Program-made: the position numbers and the translations under genes
The notes under the pieces: model-generated
What the model saw: the letters and a program-made list of their open reading frames with translations, nothing else
The model's database searches: none
Told to the model about the DNA's origin: nothing
Origin: Nemophila menziesii
Lineage: Eukaryota; Streptophyta; Magnoliopsida; Boraginales; Hydrophyllaceae
Reading direction: 5' to 3'
Length of the DNA stretch: 64,000 nt
NCBI GenBank assembly: GCA_029959085.1
Contig: JARWIR010000010.1
Location: 18,993,001-19,057,000 of the forward strand
Shown here: positions 46,093-56,771 of the stretch, piece by piece
Numbering within the stretch: the stretch's first letter is position 1
Layout: every line of letters begins with the position of its first letter

Positions 46093-47630
46093 AGACCCCT
46101 AACTAAAAGTTGTATCGACCCGATATAATAAAAATTAAGACTAGTAGGGTAGTCAAATAAACAAGAAGAAGAAGTAGGAGGAGAATAAGAACAGAACACA
46201 ATGAATGATCCTAGACCATAGTGCCTAAAAAGTCTCATGTAGTAATGCTCAAGAAATAATGCACAAGTATGCTTAATATATACATAATCAACAATCCATA
46301 AATTCAAGTCCAGATTAATTTTTCAATGCCAGAAGGAGAGGTTGATAACTTAGTTCATGCTAATGGCTATAGGTTGTTCATAGGCCCTAATATAGCATTC
46401 AATGGTCCACTTACCTACTACCTAATAGCTCAATTGTTTCTCCACCAAGCAGTTAGAAATCCTAAGGTCTTTGGTTATAACGTGGATTAGGGACGGTGTG
46501 GTATATTTGGATAATGAAAAGTGAGCTTTTGGCTCTCTCCTCACATTCCATCAACGAATCGCCCTTGAGTTTGAGTTTTCACTCGAAGATGTTCTCACTC
46601 AACCCAATTTTTGATGCTTTTGATGTGCATCCCCAATAATCCAAAATAAAACCTTTTATGATGATATACAAATTCCACTTTGCCAGTCCGAATATATATT
46701 CTTTTCATATCAATTTTTTCTTTTGTATAGCTATGACTCTCTTTTTGATGTTCGAGATATCACGCTATTTTTCATATATATATTTTCTTTTTATGCCCTT
46801 GTTGGTAATAGCTCGTAGCTTCTTTTTCATTCACTATTACCCCGAAAAAGGGTTACAATAATAACTTTTTCATCATCAATAAAATCACCATTACAATTCC
46901 CAAATCCCCATGTTCCCTAATGATGTAACCCACCACCCCAAACTCAAGCTCTAAAAACGACTTGTTTCAGGTTTTGCGATTCGAGTGCGGGTCATATAGA
47001 TAAGTCCTACAAACTAAGGGTATGAATTATAATGTGTTTCAATAAAAGGCTTTTATAAAGGCTCAGAGGGGCTAATACGGATAAATAATAACAATAATCA
47101 AATAAAAAGGGTGAGAAGGTATAAAAAGGCTTCAAGTGGCTTCAATATGAAAGAACTGCCTCATTCATTTTCTTAACTACCATATTTTGTTACTTTTTCA
47201 CTACTAGTTCATAGATAAGTGGGTTTTCAACTAATTTCAAGTCTCACGTTCTACACACCAAATAACTCTCCCTAAGTTTCAACGTACTTCTTAGCATTGC
47301 TCCTTAACTTTTATATCTTTTATTTCCTGTTTTCATACATGCATAATAAACATATTTATGACATCTTTCAAAAACATACTACTTACTATCATTGACCTAA
47401 TTAACTCATGCTCAAATAGGTACATTCAGCATATTCTATGCCTATTTCCACCCAATTTTTTTAAAAATTTTATGCAAAAACAAAAAGGGAAGATGAGGAC
47501 AACGAATCCCCACCCCAACTAAAAAATGAGCCGTGTCCCCACGACTCGAAAAAGACTCAATAAAGCAATAAAATTTAAAATTAAAACTAAACTAAACTAC
47601 CTAATGCATACAAGCTATTAAGAAAGAGAA

Positions 47631-48089
47631 TTAGAGAGGTGTACCTGGCTGGCCATAAAGGTCCATCATGTCTTCCTCCTCCGAAGAAGAAGGAGAAGAA
47701 TAGTTGTCAATATCCATGTTCGTAGTTACCTCTTCCAAGTGTGAATTAATCTGTGTAATTTCTGCCCAAAGTTCTCTATTTTCTTCTCTTAAACGCTCAA
47801 CTTCATGTTGCAATTTAAGAGCCCATGGGGGAATACAAGAATTATCCTTAGAAGAAGAAGATGAAGAACCTTGATCACGAATCTTTGTCTTTCCTTTAGG
47901 CTTTGCTGGTACAGACATCCTAGCTGTTAGTTTCTTTGGTAGTGGTTGTGCTGCTGCCTCTTCTTTTGATTCTTTAGTAGCCTCATCAAGATTGATAGGC
48001 TTTTCAATGGTGGCTCCAGGCAATTTTTTGTTCTTCCCTTGGATGGAACACCTCCTCTTGTATTCCATAGCATCGAATCTGTTTGTCAT
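47631..48089 (-). CDS. ORF3 of element B, coiled-coil protein of unknown function
   Basis: The first ATG is at 48089 (MTNRFDAMEYKRR), giving 152 residues; an upstream in-frame stop excludes a longer form. A basic N-terminal part (KRRCSIQGKNKK), a Ser-rich run (SSSSSSKDN), then a heptad-patterned coiled coil (LKLQHEVERLREENRELW) and an acidic tail (SSEEEDMM) can be seen. It lies where Athila elements carry their third ORF. There is no membrane segment, so nothing here supports an envelope role. Element D has a longer counterpart with an additional N-terminal domain that B lacks, so this is probably an internally deleted form. It has its own upstream TATA box. Confidence 0.6.
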   Translation of the reverse strand: MTNRFDAMEYKRRCSIQGKNKKLPGATIEKPINLDEATKESKEEAAAQPLPKKLTARMSVPAKPKGKTKIRDQGSSSSSSKDNSCIPPWALKLQHEVERLREENRELWAEITQINSHLEEVTTNMDIDNYSSPSSSEEEDMMDLYGQPGTPL

Positions 48090-48356
48090 GTTTGATTTAC
48101 CCACAACTCAAGTTACACTAACGATGAATTAAAAGTTAAGAAAGATTGGTGTAGCTTCAGTTTGTTGCTTGGAATTTATGAAAGAAGAAGATTTCTTGAT
48201 GAATCTTGGAAGAAATCTTGAAAGCTTGATGTTCTTGATGGTGTTTTATGGTGTAGTGTGATGATTTTGATGAAGAAATTGTGTTTATGGAGGATGGAGG
48301 AGAGAATTATTGATGTTGTTGTGTTAATTGTGGAGGTTTGTACAAGCTTCAAGGTG

Positions 48357-48364
48357 TATTTATA
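48357..48364 (-). promoter_or_regulatory. Putative internal TATA box for ORF3 of element B
   Basis: TATAAATA on the minus strand in the context ACACTATAAATACACC, about 270 bases upstream of the ORF3 ATG. The context is nearly the same as that of the LTR TATA boxes (CACTATAAATACAGC at 45517, CACCTATAAATACACCC in D). It suggests separate transcription of ORF3. Confidence 0.55.
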
Positions 48365-48454
48365 GTGTTTGGGTTTGAAAATTTCGTGTAGAGGAGGTTA
48401 GGGGTAATTCTTGATAAGGTAAGAATTGGAATAGGAATAATTTTCTTCAAACAC

Positions 48455-48810
48455 GACCTAGAGCCGGCATACCGGTGCTGGACGTGTTTACTTCTTACAC
48501 CTCTCTGTAAAGAACCCGAGACCATACCCGAGGCCACGTGTTTTTGGCTCGCCGGCTTACCGGCCATATTCACCGGCATACCGGTGCTGTTTTTCATCCA
48601 GAACCAACTTCGTCAAAAAACTAGTGCATTGGACCCCGTGGGCACGTGTTTCTCCTCTGGCCGGCATACCGGTGCCCTGAGCAGCATACTGGTGCGCCTG
48701 GCTTTTCTTTTTTGACCTCTCGGAAAAGAACCCGAGTCACCAACCCGTGGGCACGTGTCTCCCCACCGGCAAGCCGGTGGTTTGACCGGCCTACCGGTCA
48801 GTGAACCGAA
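48455..48810. promoter_or_regulatory. Array of ACCGG-N4-CCGGT palindromes upstream of ORF3 (element B)
   Basis: At least seven GC-rich inverted repeats, mostly in pairs about 10-20 nt apart: GCCGGCATACCGGTGC-type (48463, 48571, 48660), GCCGGCTTACCGGC (48550), ACCGGCAAGCCGGT (48766) and ACCGGCCTACCGGT (48785), plus a weaker one at 48683. Spacing between pairs is about 100 bp. Between them CACGTG (plant G-box) occurs three times (48535, 48643, 48752), in the wording GGGCACGTGT twice. The surroundings are AT-rich. Position: between the pol stop and the ORF3 TATA box. Confidence 0.75.
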
Positions 48811-48997
48811 TTTTTCCCAAGTGTTTCTTTTTGACCCCAAACTGATTTCCTGCACAATAACACACTACCTTTCTCTCCTATTAGCTTGTAAACACAATTA
48901 AAAATATACACTAACTTAGAAATATACATTACAAAACATAAAACTAATCTAAAAAGAAATCAAAACAAGGGGTGTCTCCCAAGAGCACTTTTGTTTA

Positions 48998-49016
48998 ACG
49001 TCTTTGAGTTAGACGT
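48998..49016 (-). promoter_or_regulatory. Hairpin containing the pol stop codon of element B
   Basis: On the minus strand ACGTCT (49016-49011) pairs with AGACGT (49003-48998) around a 7-nt loop. The pol stop TAA (49011-49009) begins inside the hairpin. The same structure occurs at the pol end of element D (59066-59086). Confidence 0.7.
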
Positions 49017-52000
49017 GTACCTTAGGCTGAACGTGTTTTTCGAGAATGATCCTCTCTTCTCGACCAAAGTCCTCACTATCATTGTATCTTTTCAAACGAT
49101 GGCCATTCACCATGAATGTCCTTTGCTCGGTTGGATGTTCAATTTCAATCGCTCCATGAGGTGTGACTTTCGTAACAATGTAAGGTCCTCCCCAACGGGA
49201 TTTAAGATTTCCTAAGTAGTTTGAGAATCGAGGGTTGTATAATAAAACCTTTTGTCCTCTCTCTAAATGCTTTGGACGGAGTCGTCTATCATGCCATCTC
49301 TTTGTTTTCTCCTTGTAGAGACGAGAATTTTCATAGGCAAGATAGCGAAACTCCCCCAACTCGTTCAACTGCATTAACCTTTGTTTCCCGTCCAGTTCTG
49401 GGTCTAGATTCAGAGTTTTAATAGCCCAGAAGGCTCGAGCTTCAATCTAAATAGGTAGATGACATGCTTTGCCGTAAACCATGCGATATGGAAATGCCCC
49501 AACTGATGTTTTAAATGTTGTTCTGTAAGCCCAGAGAGCATCATCTAGCTTTAATGACCAATCTTTCCTTGTTTTATTCACGGTCTTCTCAAGAATAGAT
49601 TTAATTTCTCGGTTAGAAACTTCAGTTTGACCGTTAGTCTGTGGGTAATAACCGGTTGAAATGCGGTGTCTCACTCCAAACTTACGAAGGAGGGTTCTCA
49701 ATTGAGCATTGATGAAATGGGTACCTTTATCACTTATGAGAAGACGTGGCGTACCATGTCGTGAAAAGATATTTGTCTTTAAGAATTTTATTACTGTTTG
49801 AGCATCGTTCTTTGGTGTTGCCACTGCTTCTACCCATTTTGATACATAGTCTACCGCAAGCAAAATATAAAGATTTCCATGGAAATTGACGAAAGGTCCC
49901 ATGAAATCTATTCCCCATACGTCAAATATTTCGACTTCTAGAATATTGTTAAGTGGCATCGCGTCCCTTTTGGATATATTGCCAGTGAATTGGTATCTTT
50001 GACATGACTGGACAAAACGATGACAATCTATGTGTAAGGTAGGCCAATAGAAACCGGATTGAAGGATTTTAGCTGCAGTTCTATCGCCTTTAAAGTGACC
50101 TCCATATGGTGATCCATGACAGCATGCTATAATCTTATCAACTTCGCCTTCATGGACACATCTTCTAACTACTTGGTCACTACAAATTTTCCAGAGGTAC
50201 GGTTCATCCCAATAGTATTGTTTAGCCTGGTGAGATAATCTTTGTCTTTGTTGTGGGTGGATATCCTTGGGGAATACACCACTCACGATGAGGTTGACTA
50301 GATCTGCATACCATGGCACAAAGGAATCTTTAATAGCAAAAAGTTGTTCATCAGGGAATACCTCTTTAACCAGTAATGGTTCCTTGTTCGCATCAGATCC
50401 TTCGAGCCTTGATAAATGATCAGCAACTTGATTTTCGCATCCCTTTCGGTCTCAAATGTCTATTTCAAATTCTTGAAGCAACAGTACCCATCTAATAAGA
50501 CGCGTCTTAGCGTCCTTTTTCTCCATAAGGTATCTGATAGCTGAATGGTCCGTGTATACAACAGTTTTCTTCCCAATCAAATAGGAACGAAATTTATCAA
50601 AAGCATATACTATGGCCAACATCTCTTTCTCCGTCACTGTATAATTCATCTAGGCAGCGTTGAAGGTCTTACTTGCATAATAAATCGTGTGGAAGAGCTT
50701 GTCCTTCCTCTGCCCCAACACAACACCCATTGCGTGATCACTAGCATCCCACATAAGTTCAAACAGAGCTTTCCAGTCAGGAGGTATAACAATCGGTGTG
50801 GAGACTAGCTTCTCCTCAATCGTAAAAAATGCTTGAAGACATTCGTCAGTAAAGTTAAAAGGAGTATCCTTTACAAGTAAAGAACAAAGCATTGGCGATC
50901 TTGGAGAAATCTTTAATAAATCTTCGATAAAATCCTGCGTGACCCAAGAAACTTCTTACTCCTTTAACAGAAACGGGAGGTGGTAATGTTTTGATAACTT
51001 CAATTTTAGCACGATCAATCTCCATCCCTACCTTTGAAACCTTATGTCCCAACACAATTCCCTCTTGAACCATGAAGTGGCATTTTTCCCAATTAAGCAC
51101 AAGATCTTTTTCTCTACATCTCATAAGGACTTTCTCAAGATTATTCAAACAATCATCAAAACTATCTCCGAACACCGAAAAATCACCCATAAAAACCTCC
51201 AAGTATTTATCAATCATGTCCCAAAATATAGCCATCATGCACCTCTGGAATGTGGCAGGTGCATTACATAAACCAAACGGTATCCTTCGATAAGCAAAGG
51301 TGCCAAACGGACAAGTAAAAGTTGTTTTGTGTTGATCAAGGGGATCCACACAAATCTGATTATAACCCGAATATCCGTCAAGGCAACAATAATACTCTCT
51401 CCCTGCGAGTTTGTCTAGCATCTGATCAATGAATGGTAGGGGGAAGTGATCTTTATTTGTAGCTTTGTAGAGTCTTCGATAATCCGTGCATACTTGCCAC
51501 CCCACAACTGTTCTTGATGGTATTGCCTTACCTTGATCATTAAGGATGGTAGTAATACCTCCTTTCTTTGGAACACATTGCACTGGACTAACCCAATCAC
51601 TGCTGGCAATCGCATAGATAATTCCCGCGTCTAATAACTTGATTACCTCCTTCCTTACCACTTCCTTCATAGCTGGCATGAGTCTTCTTTGTCCCTCTAT
51701 AGATCGCCCTCCTTCGTTCTCAAGAATGATTTTGTGTTTGAAAACGTACGGACTAATTCCCTTGATGTCGGCAATAGTCAATCTGATTACTTCTTTGTTA
51801 GCGCGAAGCACATGAAGTAGCTTCTCCTCTTGAAGACCTGAAAGGTTAGCAGAAATAATAACAGGCAAATTTTTGTTCGTACCTAGATATGCATAGCGTA
51901 TATGATCTGGAAGGGGTTTTTCTTCGAGAACAGGTGGACATATTATGGATGGTTGCTTTATTGGTTCTATGTCACCTAAATCTCGAAGTAGTTCTCGTAT

Positions 52001-53053
52001 ATTTGATCCTAATGCAGCAACTTCGTTAGGGGGATTCTCGTTTTCCTCTTGTGATTCAAGTGCTAAGGCCTCGTCAAGATCATCATCTAAGGTTGCTTCA
52101 TTGAAGACTTCTTGTGTAATTTTTCCGATGACATCTATTTTGAAACATTCATCTTTCGAATTTGGTAACTTCATAGCCTTAAACACATTGAATAGTACTT
52201 GTTCGTCTTGTACCCTCATGATCAACTCACCATTCTCAACATCTATTCGTGTACGCCCCGTGGCTAAGAATGGTCTACCCAAGATGATAGGGACATTCTT
52301 ATCCGCGTCGTAGTCAAGAATAATAAAATCACAAGGAAAAATAAAAGTACCAGCTTTAACTAGAAAATCTTTAATTTTACCTACTGGTCGGGAGAGGGAG
52401 CGATCCTCCATTTGTAATACCACAGAAGTGGGTACTACCTCTCCTATGTTAAGCTTCTCGAACAGGGATCTTGGCATGAGATTGATACTCGCGCCTAAAT
52501 CACATAATGCTTTCCCGGTCCAACTGTCTCCAATGCAAATGGGAATTGTAAAACTTCCGGGATCTTCTAGCTTCGGTGGTAGCTTGTTCTGACAAATAGC
52601 ACTACACTCTACAAGCAATCCAATTGTTTCCCCAGTTTCTAAACTTCGTTTGTTAGAAAGAATGTCTTTTATGAATTTCAGATATTTCGGCATTCTTTTG
52701 AGAGCTTCTACAAATGGCATATTAATATCTAACTTGCTCACCATGTCAATGAACTTCTTGAATTCTTGGTCATTGTCCTTTTTTCTGACACGTGAAGGGT
52801 ATGGTGGTGGAGGGCGTATATAGAGTTCCACTGAGCTTTTTTTCTTTTCAGGTGTATTGGCTTGGATACTCTTTGGTTCAACTACCTTTTCAACCTTTTC
52901 TTCTATTGTTTCTTCAACCTCCTTCTGTGGAATAGGGGTTGGTTCTGGTTCTCTTCTAGGTGGAGGTAGTAATTTTCCACTTCGCAACTCAACTGCATGA
53001 CAAGCATCATCTCGAGGAGCAATAGTATCACTGGGAGTTGCCCTTTTGGCCAA
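49009..53053 (-). pseudogene. pol: pol of element B: protease, reverse transcriptase, RNase H, integrase
   Basis: Open from 53053 to 50855 (732 residues): protease (DLGASINLMP near 52490, then VPIILGRPFLATG), and RT from about 51650 (VCTDYRRLYKATNKDHFPL, LDGYSGYNQI). The catalytic box reads VFMGDFSVFG (51187-51185 codes the Gly) where an Asp is needed, so the polymerase is dead. After a frameshift near 50890, RNase H continues ([20 protein letters not shown]) with stops at about 50650 and 50452. Integrase (50319-49447) has HGSPYGGH for the zinc-binding His pair but CQRY instead of CxxC, then [15 protein letters not shown] and a Glu in TEVSNREI. A stop after CHLPI, then the C-terminal part to 49009. 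It was probably one polyprotein with gag. Confidence 0.92.
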
Positions 53054-54270
53054 TTTTGCAATTTACTCGCCATATGTGATAGAGTGTACTCGAGATTTTT
53101 GATCACCTTTTGCTGGGTTTGAAGTTTTTGTTGGCTCATCTTCATGTTATCTCCAACTGCTTCTATCAATTTAGCCATACTCGAATTCAAACTCAAGGGT
53201 TGTTCTTTCCTTGCTAGCTGCATTGATTGTTTTGGTGGTTCTTGATAAGCTTTCTCAACAATGGGCGCTTTTTGATGTATAGGTTGTGGTGGTGGATAGT
53301 AGGATTGAAGTTGGGGTTGATGATAAGTCTCTTGATTTCTGACCCAACTTCGTTGATGTGGAGGTTGTTGATAACTAGCGTAGCTTTCTTGAGGATGATC
53401 ATAACCATGGGAATAACGGTTATTTTGATAAGATATAAAAGAAGCTGAGGCTGGATTATTCATACACCTTTCCCACATATGATTTCTTGATCCACAACCT
53501 GGACACGAAGGTATAGTATGCACTAGATTTACCTGAGCAATTGTTCGAGCTTGTTCTTGCAGTTCTTCGAGTTGTTGGCTCAATTCCTTGAGCTTCAGAG
53601 ATTCTGAAGTGTCTTCTTTTTATTCTGGTTCACTTGGCCAACTTCTCGCGTTCTCAAGAATTCTCTCCATGCACATTTCGGCTTCTACAGGATCTATTAA
53701 CACAAAACCTTTGTTTCCTAACGCATCTGCTCTTGCCCTTGACTCGTTATTGAGTCCTCCATAGAACATGTTTAAAGAATATTCCGGCGAGGATTTATGG
53801 TATGGACATCTCGTCTTCTTTTCATTAAATCGTAACCATGCTTCACCCAGACTTTCTCCGTCTTCTTGCATAAACTGTTCCAGCTCCAACATATCTTTTA
53901 ATCTTCTACTAACTGGATAGAATCGGTCTAGGAATCTTGATTGAAGCTTATCCCAATCTGGAATGACGTGAGGATATTGGGTATCGTACCAATTGCTTGC
54001 ACTTCTGGTCAAGAAGAACTGGAACATAACGTACTACATCTGATCCTTTGTAACTCCTCGTACGTTATAAGCATCACAGATCTGCATGAATTTCTGAATA
54101 TATCGGATCGAATCTTGTTGTGCAGCACCGCTAAATAGTCCATGATTTGCAGACTGCGCTATCATCCCTGGATCTGGCCTAAATTTAGCGCCTTAGATTT
54201 CTGGAGTGCGGATTCCGCGTGGTTGCACTCTAAACGTGACGGGTAATTCAAGTTTCCTTGGATTCTCCAT
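52903..54270 (-). pseudogene. gag: gag of element B (stops and frameshift)
   Basis: ATG at 54270 (MENPRKLEL). The capsid domain reads FRPDPGMIAQ, IQKFMQICDAYNVRGVT, FQFFLTRSASNWYD, LDRFYPVSRRLKDML. In-frame stops are at 54193-54195 (after RTPEI), 54034-54036 (after KDQM) and 53620-53622 (after SEPE). The frame then carries an intact CCHC knuckle (CPGCGSRNHMWERC, 53510-53469) and a Gln/Pro-rich linker. Near 53040 (PKGQLP) the reading shifts to the pol frame by a one-base loss; element C keeps the frame there. The stop after RTPEI falls where E reads Gln, consistent with C-to-T decay. Confidence 0.9.
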
Positions 54271-54370
54271 CTGTAACTATCTATAAATCAAAAACTAAAA
54301 AGACAAAAGCGTAAAATAGAACTAACTGAAATAAAAGCACAAGATATATGCACAAGGACTAACGATGTAG

Positions 54371-54388
54371 TCCCCGGCAGCGGCGCCA
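54371..54388 (-). other. Primer-binding site of element B (tRNA-Asp type)
   Basis: The minus strand reads TGGCGCCGCTGCCGGGGA, complementary to the 3' end of tRNA-Asp. It is six bases after the LTR end (spacer AGTTTT). Confidence 0.9.
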
Positions 54389-54394
54389 AAAACT

Positions 54395-55880
54395 TGTTGT
54401 CGACTAGGGTGTGATAAAAATAAGATATAAATAAGTGCAAATAAACACCCTAGCCTATCACGATTCTGCAAGTATATAGATCGAATGCAAGTTTTAATAA
54501 ATAAGTAAGATTCGTTCCACAAAGACTACGAAAGTTAGGGAAATCTTATGCAATAATCAAGTGCAAATATTAAAAGGTAGAACAAATAGAACGCAGAAAA
54601 GTAAAAGGCAAATAGATTTTTATTTGGTTTTCGATTAACTAAATTAAACTAATAAAGTAAAGACAGAAAATTAAATGCAAGAGAAGACGTTAGTATGAGA
54701 GTTTAACTTGAGTAAATAACATGTAATCCCCACTATTTTTGTTGTTCTAAACATGTAAGGGTGAATTATGTAGTATTTCAATAACCGGTTCCAATTGCGC
54801 TAGGTAGTTTTAAATAGGGTTTACCTGTGTCAATAAGGAGTCCTAAGCAAACTGTTCCTGCAATTGGTTAAATAGCAATACACTAAACCATAGTGGTTAT
54901 CTAGTTAGGTTGATGTGTCAGATCTAAACCGTACACTAGACGTTATGTGCTAAAACTATAATTAAACACCGTTGTCAATGGTGACCTAACTACTATGATG
55001 GTAATTCTATATGGTCGCGATCCACAAGAACACTGAATATAAATCCAAACAAATAAACAGAGAATAAAAACAATAATTCAATTTAAAACATATAATTTCC
55101 AAATTAGATAGATGTCAACCAAAAATATGGTTCATACATATATGCTAAAACTCAAGCTAATGGAAATTTAATTCATATGAATGGAAGAAAAGAAAGAAAT
55201 TACAAATTCAAACGTCTCCTTCTAGACTTCTTTTCTTGTGTTGTAAGCTTCCTCTTGGCTTAAGGTTTTGCCAAGGATGATTTTCTAATCTTAAGAGGCT
55301 GTATTTATAGTGTATAGGTTGACATAATCGTTTTCTTGAAGGAAAAGGTAAATATTAGACTCCTAACCCAACTCAAATTCGTAGCCCGAAAACATGAAAT
55401 CAGCCCCGTTTTTGCTTTGGTCCTAACAGCTTCAATACTTATCCGTTTGACGCGAATGAGTAGTCGAAATTCATCGTCCCGGAAGGATCTGTAACTTTTC
55501 TCTTGACCGTTTCTCCATATTCTTTACCGATGTTGAGATATTAGTTGATTTGTGGTCGTGGGTGCTGGAATTCAGATTTAGGGCAGCTTTTCCTTTTCCA
55601 TATTTTTAGCTTTTACTTCCTTATCTTCAATTTCCATGTTTATCTTATTTCCTTTAGCACTTGGAACCAACTTGGATTCTAATTAATTATCATATATCTC
55701 TAAAGTTTCACACTAAATAAATAATTAAACCCAATATGCTCTAAAAATAATAAATAATTAATTCAAGACACAAAATAGGAAAGTGTACTAAATCATGAGA
55801 AAATCGACCTATACACTAATAAATACACCTAAAATGATGTCTTAGAAGTAGATTTTATTATCACAAATGAGGAGACATCA
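54395..55880 (-). repeat. 5' LTR of element B (1486 bp)
   Basis: The minus strand starts TGATGTCTCC at 55880 and ends ...CGACAACA at 54395. TATA box at 55309-55302. It is closely similar along its whole length to the 3' LTR (44586-46092), apart from a deletion of about 35 bp near 55213. Confidence 0.93.
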
Positions 55881-55885
55881 CTTTT

Positions 55886-56771
55886 GTAATATAACTATGA
55901 CTCTCTTTTTAATGTGAGATGTCATGCTACTTTTTTCTATATTTTTCTTTTCATAAATTTTTACCATTTACTTTTACCCTGACAAAAGGTTAAAATATAA
56001 AACAGTGAATCATCATCAAAACATAAAGCACAAATACATAAGCTCAAAACACCTAACCCAATAATGTTTCCATAATGGTGGACCCACAACCCTAGACTCA
56101 AACACTAAAATAACTGTTTATGCATCGTGATTCGAGTGCGGGTCATATGGAAAATTCCTAAAAGCTAAATGAATATGGCTTATAAAATGGATTTAGAAAG
56201 GCTAAAAGGGACTGAGAAGGATATAAATAATTTAAATGGAAATCAAGCTAAAAGGCAACAACGAGGATTATCAAAGAACCGCCTTGATCACTTTCCAAAC
56301 GATGTAATTTTGTTACTTTCTCACCTTTAGCACGTTCATAAATGGGTTTATGAACTAGTTCGGATCTCACAGACTTCACACCGCTCAAGGCGTACTAAGA
56401 TCAAACATACTTTTACCGCATTGCTTACTAATCTATCATTTTCTATTGATGTGTGTTGCCTATGAATACTCAAAGCATATAAAATAATCAGCTCATAAAC
56501 ATATTACTTTCTATCATTAACTTAATAAGCTTATGCTTTCAAGCTATTAAACACACTCTACATCTAATCCCATATATCAAAAAAAAAATTAATTTCTTCC
56601 TAAAACAGTAAAATCACATAAAAATGGAGATGAGAGACAACGAATCCCACACCCCCACCTCAAAAATGAGTTGTGTCCTCATGACTAAAAAAAACTCAAT
56701 AAAGAAATTAAAAACAAGCATATATTGCATATACAGAAATGGTAAGGAAGAAAGAAGACATACTCTCGAGG
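55886..56771 (-). other. 3' untranslated part of element D (second segment)
   Basis: Continues D after the B insertion (ATAACTATGACTCTC...). Non-coding; it parallels B's 46730-47630. Confidence 0.75.

Larger units (their letters stand above)
44586..55880 (-). mobile_element. Element B: complete Athila-like LTR retrotransposon (11.3 kb)
   Basis: Both LTRs are present, with primer site, gag, protease, reverse transcriptase, RNase H, integrase and an extra 3' ORF, in that minus-strand order. It is flanked by identical 5-bp duplications CTTTT (44581-44585 and 55881-55885), proving a single insertion event into element D. The LTRs differ by scattered substitutions and by an indel of about 35 bp near 45405/55213. 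Stops and frameshifts in gag and pol, and a mutated RT active site, make it non-autonomous now. Confidence 0.95.

Noticed and set aside
45694..46861. Short plus-strand frames in the 3' LTR and 3' region of element B
   Set aside because: Pyrimidine-rich non-coding DNA of LTR and UTR; antisense to the element.
48349..48597. 82-codon minus-strand frame next to the ORF3 TATA box
   Set aside because: Overlaps the palindromes and the TATA box; no homologue in D.
48455..48810. Regularly spaced palindromes as a CRISPR array
   Set aside because: Repeats are only 12-16 bp, in uneven pairs, in a plant retrotransposon; no spacer-like uniform units and no cas genes.
48613..48855. 80-codon minus-strand frame across the palindrome array
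   Set aside because: Composition reflects the CCGG words; not continuous with pol or ORF3 and not conserved in D.
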